Below, piece by piece: positions 5,682 through 14,256 of a DNA stretch of 25,901 bases. The position numbers were made by a program, and so were the translations under genes. Source of the DNA: a virus; the IMG/VR virus record IMGVR_UViG_3300046321_000041, positions 1-25,901 of that record; one strand, written 5' to 3'. The notes below the pieces were generated by a model. It worked only from the letters and a program-made list of their open reading frames with translations, searched no databases and was not told where the DNA came from. Every line of letters begins with the position of its first letter. The stretch's first letter is position 1.

Positions 5682-7240
5682 TTGAGTTGGACTTCAAGCC
5701 CACAACCAAGGCCGAGCTTGCCGCTTGCCTAGCTGACCCTATGTGGCGGGTTTGCAGTGGGTATTTGTACAAGATTATGGTCAAGAGCCATGATTCGGAC
5801 GAGGGATCAGTTGTTCCATTCGTCCCGAACAAGTCGCAGCGCAAATTACTGGGTAAACTTTGGCACCGAAATGTAATCCTGAAAGCCCGTCAATTAGGCT
5901 TCACGACCATGGTGGCGATTCTTTGGCTTGACCATGCGCTGTTTAACGCCGACCAGCGTTGCGGCATCATCGCCCAGGACAGAGAAGCTGCAGAAGCTAT
6001 TTTCCGAGACAAAGTGAAGTTGGCTTATGACCGTCTGCCCGATGAACTAAAAGCCGCCATGCCACTTGGCCGTGATAGCGCTAGCGAGCTGCTATTCGCC
6101 CATAACAACAGTTCGATCCGTGTGGCTACCAGCATGCGCTCAGGAACTATCCACCGGCTCCACGTCTCAGAGTTCGGCAAGATTTGCGCGAAGTTTCCTG
6201 ATAAAGCCAATGAAGTTGTGACTGGCTCACTGCCTGCAGTTCCTTTGGATGGCATCACCATCATTGAAAGCACAGCCGAAGGGCAAGAGGGTGAGTTCTA
6301 CAAGATGACGCAGCGCGCGCAAGCCCAGCAAGAGCAGGCAAAAGACCTGACTGCCCGCGACTACCGATTCCACTTCTTCCCTTGGCACCAAGAGGATAGC
6401 TATCAGATCACCGATGGCGAGGTTGTTGTCACCGACAAAGACAATGAGTATTTCGATCAAATCGAGGTTGAAGCCGGCGTAACGCTATCACTTGGCCAGC
6501 GTCAATGGTATGTGGCTACCCGTGATGCCGACTTTTCGGGTGACCCTGAGAAGATGTGGCAAGAGTATCCGAGCACGCCTAAAGAGGCGTTTCAGGTATC
6601 GACTGAGGGCAACTACTACAGCAAAGATATGACAGCCGTACGCAAGCGTGGCGGAATTTGTCGCGTTCCTGTGCTGGATTCGCCAGTTAACACGTTTTGG
6701 GATATTGGCAACTCGGATGGTTGTGCAGTTTGGTTTCATCAGCAGTTGGCTGGCGAGGATCGTTTCATTGGGTACTACGAAGCTCACAATGAAACATTGA
6801 TGCACTACGTCAAGGCGTTGACCGATACCGGTTACCTATTCAACAAGCATTTTTTACCGCACGATGCCGCACACAAACGCCTGAGTGACACCAACAACTC
6901 TACCGAGCAAATGTTGCAGGCGCTTGGATTGCGCAATACGGTCATTGTTCCAGTCATCACTGACCTAAACACAGGCATTCAAATGGTGCGAAAACATATC
7001 AAAGGTGCGTACTTTGATGAAGTGATGACCAAGGACGGCGTGAACCGGCTGGACAACTACAAGAAGCGGTACAGCACCAAAGACAACCGCTACATAGACG
7101 AACCAAACAAAACAAACGGATGCAGCGAGGGCGCGGACGCTTTCAGGCAGTTTGCCCAGGCTAAAGAGGCTGGAATGATTGCTTTGGCGGGATCAAGCAG
7201 CGATTACTCAGCACCCCCACCCCCAGATTGGCGAACATAG
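5678..7240 (+). CDS. terL: Terminase large subunit (packaging ATPase-nuclease)
   Basis: A 520-residue packaging motor protein that pumps and cuts concatemeric DNA at the portal. The N-terminal ATPase domain has a P-loop variant KARQLGFTT at residues 69-77, preceded by an adenine-binding-type Gln (NKSQRKLL). The strand VHVSEFGK-like segment at about 161-168 (LHVSEFGK) sits where Walker B and the catalytic Glu are expected, and IIESTAEGQEG lies at the coupling-motif place. The C-terminal RNase H-like nuclease begins at FWDIGNSDG (about residue 340) with LPHDAAH near 393 and a further acidic segment near the end (SEGADAFRQ). Length fits the family. The start overlaps terS (ATGA), suggesting coupled translation. 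Confidence 0.94.
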   Translation: MIELDFKPTTKAELAACLADPMWRVCSGYLYKIMVKSHDSDEGSVVPFVPNKSQRKLLGKLWHRNVILKARQLGFTTMVAILWLDHALFNADQRCGIIAQDREAAEAIFRDKVKLAYDRLPDELKAAMPLGRDSASELLFAHNNSSIRVATSMRSGTIHRLHVSEFGKICAKFPDKANEVVTGSLPAVPLDGITIIESTAEGQEGEFYKMTQRAQAQQEQAKDLTARDYRFHFFPWHQEDSYQITDGEVVVTDKDNEYFDQIEVEAGVTLSLGQRQWYVATRDADFSGDPEKMWQEYPSTPKEAFQVSTEGNYYSKDMTAVRKRGGICRVPVLDSPVNTFWDIGNSDGCAVWFHQQLAGEDRFIGYYEAHNETLMHYVKALTDTGYLFNKHFLPHDAAHKRLSDTNNSTEQMLQALGLRNTVIVPVITDLNTGIQMVRKHIKGAYFDEVMTKDGVNRLDNYKKRYSTKDNRYIDEPNKTNGCSEGADAFRQFAQAKEAGMIALAGSSSDYSAPPPPDWRT

Positions 7241-7248
7241 GATTACCC

Positions 7249-9450
7249 ATGACAGAAAAAGATTCAAAAGGTGGAAAACTCGACCTCAAGACGTTCACGA
7301 AATGGCTGTTTGAGATTGACAACCAACCCGCTTGGCGCGCAAAGGCCGACAAAGAAATGGATTATGTTGATGGTAATCAGCTTAACAGCGAGATTTTGCA
7401 AAAACAGAAAGCCATCGGTATGCCGCCCGCGCTGGAGCCATTGATTGGCCCCGCGATTGAATCTGTACTCGGTTTGGAGGCTAAGACCCGCACGGATTGG
7501 CGCATTACCTCGGACAACGGCAAAGAGAACGACGATGTTGCCGCTGCCTTGAATTTCAAATTGAACCAGTCCGAGCGCAAATCAGGTGCTGACCGCGCCT
7601 GTAGTGATGCGTTCAAGCCGCAATTGTGCGTTGGCCTTGGCTGGGTTGAGGTTTCACGCGAGAGTGACCCGTTCAAATACCCACACCGGTGCAAAGCCGT
7701 TCACCGCAATGAAATCCATTGGGACTTTCTATCGGTTGAGCCTGACTTGTCGGACGCGCGCTACTTGGTTCGCAGGCGCTGGACGGAATCAGAGCAGGCT
7801 ATTTTGAAGTTCCCTGACCACAAAGACTTGATTGAGCGTTCAAATGGACGATGGGCAGATCGATTTGCATTGTCGATGGATGGCGGCGCTTCGACTGATT
7901 TAGCCCAGTCATGGGAAGATGAGCGCGGCTGGAGCATTGAAGAGCAGCAATGGCGTGATGCTGAGACGGGTCGTGTGTGTTTGTACGAGGTTTGGTATCG
8001 CCGCTGGGAGCAAGTGACCATCATCAAAACACCTGACGGGCGTATCGTTGAGGTAGATATGGACAACCCAGACCACCTTGAAATCATTGCAGCCGGCTTG
8101 GTGAAGCCAGAAAAGGCTACCGTCGCTCGCATGTATGTGTCGTATTGGATGGGGCCGCACAAGTTGCATGATGGAAAATCACCCTACAAACACACAGATT
8201 TTCCGTATGTTCCGTTTTGGGGCAAGCGCGAAGATCGCACCAACGTGCCGTATGGAAATGTACGCGGCATGATTTATTTGCAAGACAACGTGAACAGCTT
8301 GATGAGCAAACTGCGCTGGGGAATGAGTGCCGTAAGAACTACACGAACCAAAGGTGCAGTCGTTTACTCTGACGAGATTTTTAGGCAGCAAAGCGCACGG
8401 ATTGATGCTGATATTATTTTAGATCAACAGCACATGGCGCAATCGGGCGCGGTATTCAAGGTTGAAAGAGACTTTGAATTGAACAATCAGCAATTTCAAA
8501 TGCTGACAGATTCTCGTGATGGAATCAATAGGGCTGCAGGTATCACACCTGGGTTTCAAGGTCAAAAAGGTACAGCAACATCAGGCTTGCAAGAGTCCAC
8601 TCAAATCGAGCAGGCGACACAAAGCCTAGCTGACTTGATGGATAACTTCCGCTTTGGCCGTACCAAAGTGGGTGAACTGCTACTTTCCATGATTGTGGAG
8701 GACATGATCGGCAAGCCTGAGCAGGTTCTGATTCGTGGTGGAGCAGTGAAGGATGACCGTGTTGTGAGGTTGAATGAGCCAACTATTGACGGAGATGGCA
8801 CCGAGTATCTAAGCAACGATGTATCACGCACGATATTGAAGGTCGCCGTCAATGATGTGCCAAGCACCTCAAGCTTCCGTTCACAGCAACTAGCCGCTAT
8901 GTCCGAAGCGTTTAAGTCTATGCCGCAAGAGTACCAAGTGATTGCATTGCCGCACCTACTGGCATTGATGGATGTTCCTGACAAAGAAGAAATCATCAAA
9001 GCTATCAAAGAGGCTAGCCAGCAGCAAACACCTGAGCAAGTGCAGCAACAGATTGACCAAGCTGTCAAAGATGCGTTACAAAAAGCAGGTAATGACCTCA
9101 AGATGCGGGAGTTGGACTTGAAGTACAGCCCAGACCGCATGATGGCCGAGATTCAAAAGCTAGTGTCTGAGACTGTCAAGAACAATGTGGGTTCGTCATT
9201 TGCTGCCATGCAAGCAGGCGAAAAGATTGCCATGGTTCCGCAAATCGCACCAATAGCAGATATTGTGATGCAGCAATCTGGCTGGAGAGAACCAACACCC
9301 GGCGGTGAAGATCCAAACTTCCCGCAACCCCAAATTGCACCACCGCAACCCACGGAAACAAATGGTGATACATCACCACTTACACCCATGAACCCTGTGA
9401 GTGCGTTTGAAGGTGAGCAGCAGGGCATGGACACACTACGCGCTGACTAA
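7249..9450 (+). CDS. Portal protein, P22-like family
   Basis: A 733-residue protein matching P22-type portals (P22 gp1 is 725). Twelve copies form the DNA gate at one capsid vertex. Recognisable parts: N-terminal YVDGNQL, GPAIESVLGLEAKTRTDWRI, the wing region rich in Trp, and the stem/crown part with GINRAAGITPGFQGQKGT, then SGLQESTQIEQATQSLADLM and FGRTKVGELLLSMI. A Gln-rich coiled-coil-like stretch (about 590-650) and a Pro/Gln-rich tail that is probably flexible close the protein. I use ATG 7249 with TAGGA upstream; a TTG at 7228 would overlap terL. The gene directly follows terL, as in most phages. Confidence 0.93.
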   Translation: MTEKDSKGGKLDLKTFTKWLFEIDNQPAWRAKADKEMDYVDGNQLNSEILQKQKAIGMPPALEPLIGPAIESVLGLEAKTRTDWRITSDNGKENDDVAAALNFKLNQSERKSGADRACSDAFKPQLCVGLGWVEVSRESDPFKYPHRCKAVHRNEIHWDFLSVEPDLSDARYLVRRRWTESEQAILKFPDHKDLIERSNGRWADRFALSMDGGASTDLAQSWEDERGWSIEEQQWRDAETGRVCLYEVWYRRWEQVTIIKTPDGRIVEVDMDNPDHLEIIAAGLVKPEKATVARMYVSYWMGPHKLHDGKSPYKHTDFPYVPFWGKREDRTNVPYGNVRGMIYLQDNVNSLMSKLRWGMSAVRTTRTKGAVVYSDEIFRQQSARIDADIILDQQHMAQSGAVFKVERDFELNNQQFQMLTDSRDGINRAAGITPGFQGQKGTATSGLQESTQIEQATQSLADLMDNFRFGRTKVGELLLSMIVEDMIGKPEQVLIRGGAVKDDRVVRLNEPTIDGDGTEYLSNDVSRTILKVAVNDVPSTSSFRSQQLAAMSEAFKSMPQEYQVIALPHLLALMDVPDKEEIIKAIKEASQQQTPEQVQQQIDQAVKDALQKAGNDLKMRELDLKYSPDRMMAEIQKLVSETVKNNVGSSFAAMQAGEKIAMVPQIAPIADIVMQQSGWREPTPGGEDPNFPQPQIAPPQPTETNGDTSPLTPMNPVSAFEGEQQGMDTLRAD

Positions 9451-9453
9451 TAA

Positions 9454-9494
9454 CCCCACTAGGGTTTGTAAAAACTTGCATTGATTGAAATACT
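9454..9494 (+). promoter_or_regulatory. Two-block element, degenerate copy (portal/scaffold gap)
   Basis: CCCCACTAGGGTT (9454-9466) is identical to the first block at 16442 and 21426, but the expected second block is replaced by GAAATACT (9487-9494). AATACT in the -10 slot matches the -10 consensus at 4/6. No gene starts within the next 90 bases. The 145-base gap 9451-9595 contains no gene. Confidence 0.45.
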
Positions 9495-9528
9495 CGCACC
9501 GTGCTCTGAAAAGAGTGCAGGCGAGTAT
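9490..9528 (+). other. Long imperfect hairpin with GAAA loop
   Basis: Bases 9490-9507 pair with 9512-9528 around a GAAA loop (9508-9511). The outer stem ATACTCGC/GCGAGTAT is perfect over 8 pairs. The inner part has seven pairs next to the loop including two G-T pairs, with one mismatch and one bulged A between. No T-run follows, so it is not a classic terminator. It may be an RNA-processing site, an mRNA 5' stabilising structure for the scaffold/capsid transcript, or a binding site. Confidence 0.6.
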
Positions 9529-9595
9529 GTGATTTAGGTCGCATTCTCATTACACCTTTAAGCGGCCACGGCGATATGTGGCAAGGGAAATGTGA

Positions 9596-10528
9596 ATGAA
9601 TCAAGAAGAGTTTTTCAAAAGCAATCAAGTTGATGGTCAGTTGACCGACGAACAGATGGCGCAGATGTTGAATCTGCCAGAGGGCGATACCGCTTCGGCG
9701 GAAGGTGGCGTGCCCGACGCTGCAGCTGCAGTCGAAACACCAGAAGCCGTTGCGGAAGCTAAGGTTGAAGCAGTCGTAGAGCCGGTTATTTTAGCAAAAG
9801 ATGGTATCCACACGATCCCATTTTCAAAGCTGGAAGAAGCAAGGCAAGCAGAGCAGCACTGGAAATCAGTTGCGGCGGAACAGCAAAGACAAATTGATGC
9901 TCTTGGCCAAAAGTCAGTTGCAGAAGTAGTCGAGCCATCCGCCGAGACAAATATCCTTGATACGGATATGTTCGGTGACTACTCTGAGGAAGCGCTCGCA
10001 AAGGGCATGAATAAGTTGGTAGACGTGAAGGTTGCTGCAATAAAGCAGGAGCTGGAAGCTAAATTTAACGCAGTTTTGGAGCCAATTCAAAAACAGCGTG
10101 AAGTCAGCGCCACGGATGACCATTTTGAAACCATTGCCAAGGCGCATCCCGATTATGAGTCTATTGGACAGAGCCAAGAGCTTACTCAGTGGATTTCCAA
10201 GCAACCTAGTTTTGCCAGAAGTGGTTACGAAAAAGTAATCGCAGAAGGTACTGCAAAAGAGGCCATTGAGCTATTCGACGCCTTCAAAGCAGCCACAGGA
10301 AAAACCACTGTCGTAGCTGGTCGCCCAGATACCGCAGCACTCGCTAAGGCAGCTATTGCAAATGTCAAGTCAAAGCCACCGTCTAGCTTGTCGGAAATTC
10401 CGGCAGGTTCAGGCGTACAGCATGACGAAGCGGCCGCAATGCTGGAAATGTCAGCAGTTGGGGTGATGAATAAGTTTGATGGAAAGACTCCTGAACAGAT
10501 CAACGCCCTGCTAAGTCGAATTATTTAA
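9596..10528 (+). CDS. Scaffolding-like protein (head assembly)
   Basis: A 310-residue acidic protein between portal and major capsid genes, the classic scaffold position. The N-terminus is short and polar (NQEEFFKSNQVDGQL). Residues about 25-65 are Ala/Glu/Val-rich and low-complexity. The middle shows extended helices (FSKLEEARQAEQHWKSVAAE; VDVKVAAIKQELEAKFNAVL) and a segment HFETIAKAHPDYESIGQSQE that I recognise from other phage scaffold-type proteins. The C-terminus has EQINALLSRII. Scaffolds guide coat assembly and are later removed. No protease motif is seen. ATG 9596 has AAGGGAA upstream at good spacing. Function comes from position and composition. Confidence 0.75.
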   Translation: MNQEEFFKSNQVDGQLTDEQMAQMLNLPEGDTASAEGGVPDAAAAVETPEAVAEAKVEAVVEPVILAKDGIHTIPFSKLEEARQAEQHWKSVAAEQQRQIDALGQKSVAEVVEPSAETNILDTDMFGDYSEEALAKGMNKLVDVKVAAIKQELEAKFNAVLEPIQKQREVSATDDHFETIAKAHPDYESIGQSQELTQWISKQPSFARSGYEKVIAEGTAKEAIELFDAFKAATGKTTVVAGRPDTAALAKAAIANVKSKPPSSLSEIPAGSGVQHDEAAAMLEMSAVGVMNKFDGKTPEQINALLSRII

Positions 10529-10547
10529 CGCTTAAAGGAGCATTCAA

Positions 10548-11825
10548 ATGCCAAGTACCAATATTCCCTACGGTTCGCCACAAGCGAACACCTTACAATC
10601 GGCGGGTCTGTTTGCTGCAAACATGCAGCGTAACACGACCATGAACCGTTTGACAGGCAAAATGCCTCAACAGGCAGATGCTGAAAACAACCTGCGCAAG
10701 CAATCACCCAACGAAATGCCGATTGTTCGTTGCATGGACTTGCAAAAGATGGCGGGCGATGAAATTACCTTCGATTTAATCAACCCAATGGGCGGTAAAC
10801 CCATCATGGGTGGCGATGTGGCCGAAGGTCGTGGTCAAAAGATGTCTTTCAGCCAGGATAAGTTGCGCATCAACCAGTCGCGCTTCCCAATTTCCGCTGG
10901 CGACACGATGACGCAGCAACGATCACCACACCAAATGCGTAAATTAGGTCGCGCCATGGGTGAGAGCTTGATGAATCGTTTGGCTGATCAGTCCATTTTG
11001 ACGCACTTGGCCGGCTCTCGCGGCTTCCACAACAACATTGAATGGGTTGTGCCGTTGGCTTCTGATGTTGACTTTGCAAACGTGATGATTAACCCAGTCA
11101 AAGCGCCTACAAAGAACCGTCACTTTTTGTCTACTGGTTCAGGCATTGAAACTGTCAAAGCTGCTGGCAATGAAATCTCTATTGCCACGACTGACGTGCT
11201 CAATGGCGATACGGTTGACGGCATCCGCACTTTCATTGATTCGATGGCATTGCCACCGCCACCAGTTATTTTTGAAGGCGACAAGATGGCCAGTGATGCA
11301 CCTTTGCGTGTATTGTTGGTGTCCAGTGAGCAATACGCTGGCTTTTTGCAAACATCTGGCTTCCGCACCTTGCAAGCAAACGCCATGGCGCGTGCTCAAA
11401 ATGCGGCCATGAACCCAATCTTCATGGGTGAAGCTGGTTTGTGGAACGGCATCTTGATTGTCAAAATGCCTAAGCCTATCCGCTTCTATGCGGGTGACAG
11501 CTTGCGCTGGTGCCAAAGCTATACGTCAGAAGTTGAAACTGCTACCGATTTGGTTCCAGCTTCATTTGGTACTGGTTTTGCTGTTGACCGTGCGATTCTG
11601 TTGGGCGGTCAAGCACTCGCAGAAGCATGGGGCAAGCATGCAAAGTCTGGAAATCCGTTTTTCTGGTCTGAGAAGGAAATGGATCACGATGACAAGCTCG
11701 AATTGTTGGTTGGCGCAATCAATGGCCGCAGCAAGATTCGTTTTGAAGTTGACCATGGCGACGCCAAGCAGTTCACTGACTATGGCGTGATGTGTATCGA
11801 CACAGCGGTCAAGCTGCAGTCATAA
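10548..11825 (+). CDS. Major capsid protein, N4-gp56 (DUF4043) family
   Basis: A 425-residue coat protein. The family signature is clear: NEMPIVRCMDLQKMAGDEIT, then GRGQKMSFSQDKLRINQSR, then MTQQRSPHQMRKLGRAMGES and LADQSILTHLAGSRG. The latter half includes SEQYAGFLQTSGFRTLQANA and LLGGQALAEAWGKH. These belong to an HK97-like fold; the first 60 residues are polar and may be the arm. Start ATG has AAAGGAG seven to eight bases upstream, one of the best ribosome-binding sites here, as expected for the most abundant virion protein. A stem-loop follows the gene. Confidence 0.93.
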   Translation: MPSTNIPYGSPQANTLQSAGLFAANMQRNTTMNRLTGKMPQQADAENNLRKQSPNEMPIVRCMDLQKMAGDEITFDLINPMGGKPIMGGDVAEGRGQKMSFSQDKLRINQSRFPISAGDTMTQQRSPHQMRKLGRAMGESLMNRLADQSILTHLAGSRGFHNNIEWVVPLASDVDFANVMINPVKAPTKNRHFLSTGSGIETVKAAGNEISIATTDVLNGDTVDGIRTFIDSMALPPPPVIFEGDKMASDAPLRVLLVSSEQYAGFLQTSGFRTLQANAMARAQNAAMNPIFMGEAGLWNGILIVKMPKPIRFYAGDSLRWCQSYTSEVETATDLVPASFGTGFAVDRAILLGGQALAEAWGKHAKSGNPFFWSEKEMDHDDKLELLVGAINGRSKIRFEVDHGDAKQFTDYGVMCIDTAVKLQS

Positions 11826-11831
11826 AGTTTT

Positions 11832-11868
11832 GGGGTATCTCGTGCCATTACTTGATACCCCGCTTTTC
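11832..11868 (+). terminator. Stem-loop after the major capsid gene
   Basis: GGGGTATC (11832-11839) and GATACCCC (11854-11861) pair perfectly over 8 bases around a 14-base loop and are followed by GCTTTTCT. The T-run is only four bases, so this is a weak or partial terminator, or a 3' stabiliser of the abundant capsid message. Confidence 0.5.
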
Positions 11869-11895
11869 TAAACCCTCATATAACTGGAGTCCACC

Positions 11896-12375
11896 ATGGC
11901 TACTATTCAAAAGAAAAAAATCGCTTCCGATCAGCAATTCGGCGGCACACCATACGGTAATTCAACTACTTTGCCGTTTAACTTGACCACTAATGCGGTC
12001 GGCGCTGCTGTCAATTCAGACACAGCTACTGGTATCGCATTGGGTGACAAGGTGCGCATTGGTATCTTGCCAGCTGGCGCAATTCTCAATGATTCCTCAA
12101 TTGTTGTTTCTGATGCTTTTACGGCATTGGTGACTGCAAATGTGGGTTTTGAGTATGTTGACGGCGTTGATGTTGCGGCCGTACCACAAAGCGCAACGTA
12201 CTTTGGTTCTGCTGTGACCCTGCACACTGTTGGTCGTTATCGCAATGCGACCACCAATGCCCCGGTAAAGCTGCCAAAAGATGCGTATTTGATTCTGACA
12301 ACTGCTGGCGCGGCCAATGCTGCTGTTGGTATTGCTGATGTTTTGATTGAGACGGTTCTCAACGGCGCACCTTAA
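11896..12375 (+). CDS. Small head (decoration-like) protein
   Basis: A 159-residue, Ala/Val/Thr-rich, mostly beta protein directly after the major capsid gene, where head decoration or stabilising proteins are usually encoded. The N-terminus (ATIQKKKIASDQQFGGTPYG) is polar, then LGDKVRIGILPAGAILNDSS reads like a beta-sandwich edge common in phage head proteins. No catalytic motif is visible. CTGGAG lies before the start. The neighbouring hairpins on both sides suggest that its expression is set apart from that of the coat and connector genes. The role is inferred from position and composition. Confidence 0.65.
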   Translation: MATIQKKKIASDQQFGGTPYGNSTTLPFNLTTNAVGAAVNSDTATGIALGDKVRIGILPAGAILNDSSIVVSDAFTALVTANVGFEYVDGVDVAAVPQSATYFGSAVTLHTVGRYRNATTNAPVKLPKDAYLILTTAGAANAAVGIADVLIETVLNGAP

Positions 12376-12382
12376 ACCATAA

Positions 12383-12413
12383 GAATGAAGCCGCTTTTTG
12401 AGTGGCTTCATTC
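12383..12413 (+). terminator. 12-bp stem-loop between decoration and connector genes
   Basis: GAATGAAGCCGC (12383-12394) pairs with GTGGCTTCATTC (12402-12413) across a 7-base loop, TTTTTGA; one pair is G-T. No T-run follows, and the stem ends two bases before the CAGGAG ribosome-binding site of the next gene. It could weaken transcription, protect the upstream mRNA end, or affect initiation at 12431. Confidence 0.45.
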
Positions 12414-12430
12414 ACTCAGGAGATTTACCA

Positions 12431-12805
12431 ATGACTTTTACACCCATCAAATACATCGGCAAGCGTCCAGAGTACCTAGATGGCACCTACGGCACGCGCA
12501 TTGTGTTCCAACAAGGTGAAACCAAGCTTGTGCCTGCTGATAAAGCCACATTGATGCTCAAGCATCCTGATGTTTATGTTTTGAGCGAGGCTACGGACAA
12601 GATGGATGAGCCTGAAACCCCAAAAAAAGCATCAGACGACGAGGACGAGATGCAAAATTTGCGTGACAGCATTTCCGCCATGAATAAAGATGGCTTGAAA
12701 GAGTTTGCCCAAACCCATTACAACGTTAAGTTGAATGGTCAAAAGGGTGAAGTTACGTTGCGCCAAGAAGTCATTAGCTTAGTTGACCAGTTCGGATTGA
12801 AATGA
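12431..12805 (+). CDS. Hypothetical head-module protein with SAP/HeH-like C-terminus
   Basis: A 124-residue protein with two parts. Residues 1-48 are beta-rich (FTPIKYIGKRPEYLDGTYGT, VFQQGETKLVPADKATLML), like a small fold common in phage head genes. A charged linker follows (DKMDEPETPKKASDDEDE). Residues about 75-124 (MNKDGLKEFAQTHYNVKLNG, then VTLRQEVISLVDQFG) resemble the two-helix SAP/HeH/Rho-N type unit, which often binds nucleic acid. I chose ATG 12431, which has CAGGAG upstream; a longer in-frame start at 12398 would sit in the stem-loop. It overlaps the next gene by 4 bases. Exact role unknown. Confidence 0.65.
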   Translation: MTFTPIKYIGKRPEYLDGTYGTRIVFQQGETKLVPADKATLMLKHPDVYVLSEATDKMDEPETPKKASDDEDEMQNLRDSISAMNKDGLKEFAQTHYNVKLNGQKGEVTLRQEVISLVDQFGLK

Positions 12806-13464
12806 CCTCTGACGAATTAATCGCTCAGTTTAGGTCGGATGCGGATGACCGTGCCGAGCCTTACTTAGCTATAAATACTGATGTGTTGACCTGGCTAGAT
12901 GAAGGCCAAGAAGAAGCATGCATCCGCGCCAAGCTAATTTATGAAGCCTCAAATACTAAAGTGTGCAGTATCGCAGTTGTCGCAGGAGTCAGCGTTTATC
13001 CTGTGCATGCTGCCGTGCTGGACATCATGAAGGCGACATTCACAGCAACGGGTTCGACATCATGCGTTGATTTGATTTTGACTGACCGTATTGAGTTGGA
13101 CCGCATCAAAAATGGCTGGCGTCGTGTTGAGGAGGCGCCTAAGTACCTGGTGCAAGACGATACGAAAGTTCAATTTGGCTGTATTCCAAATGTGAGTGGC
13201 ACGCTTTCCATTGAGTGCTATCGCCTGCCACTTGCCAAAATTGAAGATGCAGATAAGCCTGAGATTAGTCGAGCGCATCATCGCCACTTAGTTCAATGGG
13301 CACTACACCGAGCATTCAGTCGACCAGATGCGGAGTTGTTTGATCCTGCAAGATCAGAGAAGGCTTTTATGGCTTTTGAGCGCATGTTTGGTAAGCACCC
13401 GGACGCCAACTTGCGCCGCAGCTACTCGGCAAACACACCTATGCACAATAAGGCGGTTTGGTAA
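12802..13464 (+). CDS. Phage adaptor protein, DUF6682-like (head-to-tail connector)
   Basis: A 220-residue protein with the N-terminal pattern of phage adaptor proteins: MTSDELIAQFRSDADDRAEP, then VLTWLDEGQEEACIRAKLIY. A beta-rich middle follows (VSVYPVHAAVLDIMKATF, with WRRVEEAPKYLVQDD), and a helical C-terminus (HRHLVQWALHRAFSRPDAEL; AFMAFERMFG). Such proteins form the ring under the portal that joins the head to the tail. Start overlaps the previous gene (ATGA), and the stop overlaps the next ATG (TAATG). The family name is from memory of its pattern. Confidence 0.72.
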   Translation: MTSDELIAQFRSDADDRAEPYLAINTDVLTWLDEGQEEACIRAKLIYEASNTKVCSIAVVAGVSVYPVHAAVLDIMKATFTATGSTSCVDLILTDRIELDRIKNGWRRVEEAPKYLVQDDTKVQFGCIPNVSGTLSIECYRLPLAKIEDADKPEISRAHHRHLVQWALHRAFSRPDAELFDPARSEKAFMAFERMFGKHPDANLRRSYSANTPMHNKAVW

Positions 13465-13844
13465 TGGCGTCCGCAAAGTACAACATCAAAATAGAGCGCG
13501 GCGCTGACTGGTCGCGCATATTCACGATCAAAAGCGCCACTACGAATGTACCTTTTGACCTGACTGGCTGTACTGTGCGCATGCATGTGCGTCAAGAGGC
13601 TGAATCTACCGCAACATTGGACATTCTGACCACGGAGAATGGCCGCATTGCCTTGGTGAATAGAGACAATCCGCTTGGCGGCGTTGTTTTAGGTGGCGTC
13701 AAGGTGACGTTCCCAAATGAAACAACTACAGCCTACACATGGACCGAGCCAGCCGTTTATCAACTTGAAATCGTCTATCCATCCGGCATTGTCGAGCGTC
13801 GCTTGCATGGTTCGGTTATTCTTTCAGCTGAGGTGACGCGGTGA
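13464..13844 (+). CDS. Virion protein with BppU N-terminal-like fold
   Basis: A 126-residue protein resembling the N-terminal domain of phage baseplate upper protein BppU: KYNIKIERGADWSRIFTI, then FDLTGCTVRMHVRQ, and a C-terminal AVYQLEIVYPSGIVERRLHG. This is an all-beta Ig-like domain that is common in phage accessory structural proteins. I place the start at ATG 13464, which shares a base with the previous stop; a TTG at 13458 is two codons earlier. It ends in a GTGA overlap with the next gene. It may be a receptor-binding assembly or connector part; the fold call is moderate. Confidence 0.65.
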   Translation: MASAKYNIKIERGADWSRIFTIKSATTNVPFDLTGCTVRMHVRQEAESTATLDILTTENGRIALVNRDNPLGGVVLGGVKVTFPNETTTAYTWTEPAVYQLEIVYPSGIVERRLHGSVILSAEVTR

Positions 13845-14248
13845 GCGAAGTCATCATTATTGAGGTTGCAGAGCAGGGACCACCTGGGCCTAGTGGCGCT
13901 GACTTCATATTTCAATGCCTCGCCGCAGAAGCTATTGGCGGTCATCGTGTGGTGGTTGGCTCAGGCTTCAATGGTGTTTTGCACGCTGATGCAAATGATG
14001 AGGTGCATTTTGGAAAAGTCATTGGCGTAACTCTAAACGCTGCATCTATTGGCGGTGCCGTCTCTGTTAAAAACGTAGGCACGATTGATGAGCCAAGCTG
14101 GGCATTCACTCCGGACGTGGATATTTGGCTTGCCAGCAACGGGCTATTTACGCAAACCCCACCTAACACAGCGTTTACCCAGCGAATCGGGTATGCGCTT
14201 ACACCAACCCGTATATGGGTTGATCTTTCAGATTCGATTATTTCTTAG
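13841..14248 (+). CDS. Virion accessory protein with short collagen-like segment
   Basis: A 135-residue protein starting at GTG 13841 (GTGA overlap, GAGG upstream). Residues 1-10 are a hydrophobic strand (EVIIIEVAEQ), followed by GPPGPSGAD, a tiny collagen-like repeat. The rest is all-beta (GGHRVVVGSGFNGVLHADAN; KVIGVTLNAASIGGAVSV) and resembles a DUF2190-type capsid-accessory domain, in which a hydrophobic barrel contains a pattern of Gly-Val turns. A related EVIxxEAAEQG-PG segment occurs in the protein at 16489. The likely role is surface decoration or fibre attachment; this is inferred. Confidence 0.6.
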   Translation: MSEVIIIEVAEQGPPGPSGADFIFQCLAAEAIGGHRVVVGSGFNGVLHADANDEVHFGKVIGVTLNAASIGGAVSVKNVGTIDEPSWAFTPDVDIWLASNGLFTQTPPNTAFTQRIGYALTPTRIWVDLSDSIIS

Positions 14249-14256
14249 GAGTTGAC

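Noticed and set aside
5963-5970. GGCATCAT inside terL (also at 14482-14489 and 18395-18402)
   Set aside because: None is preceded at 20 bases by the CCCCACTAGGGTT block and none is near a gene start, so they look like chance matches; they show that the second block alone is not informative.
8601-9140. 179-codon open frame on the - strand inside the portal gene
   Set aside because: It is antisense to a clear portal gene; its Ser/Cys-rich translation is typical of a shadow frame, and no other gene is on that strand.
10870-11516. Several - strand open frames inside the major capsid gene
   Set aside because: They mirror the capsid codons and have no ribosome-binding sites or recognisable products.
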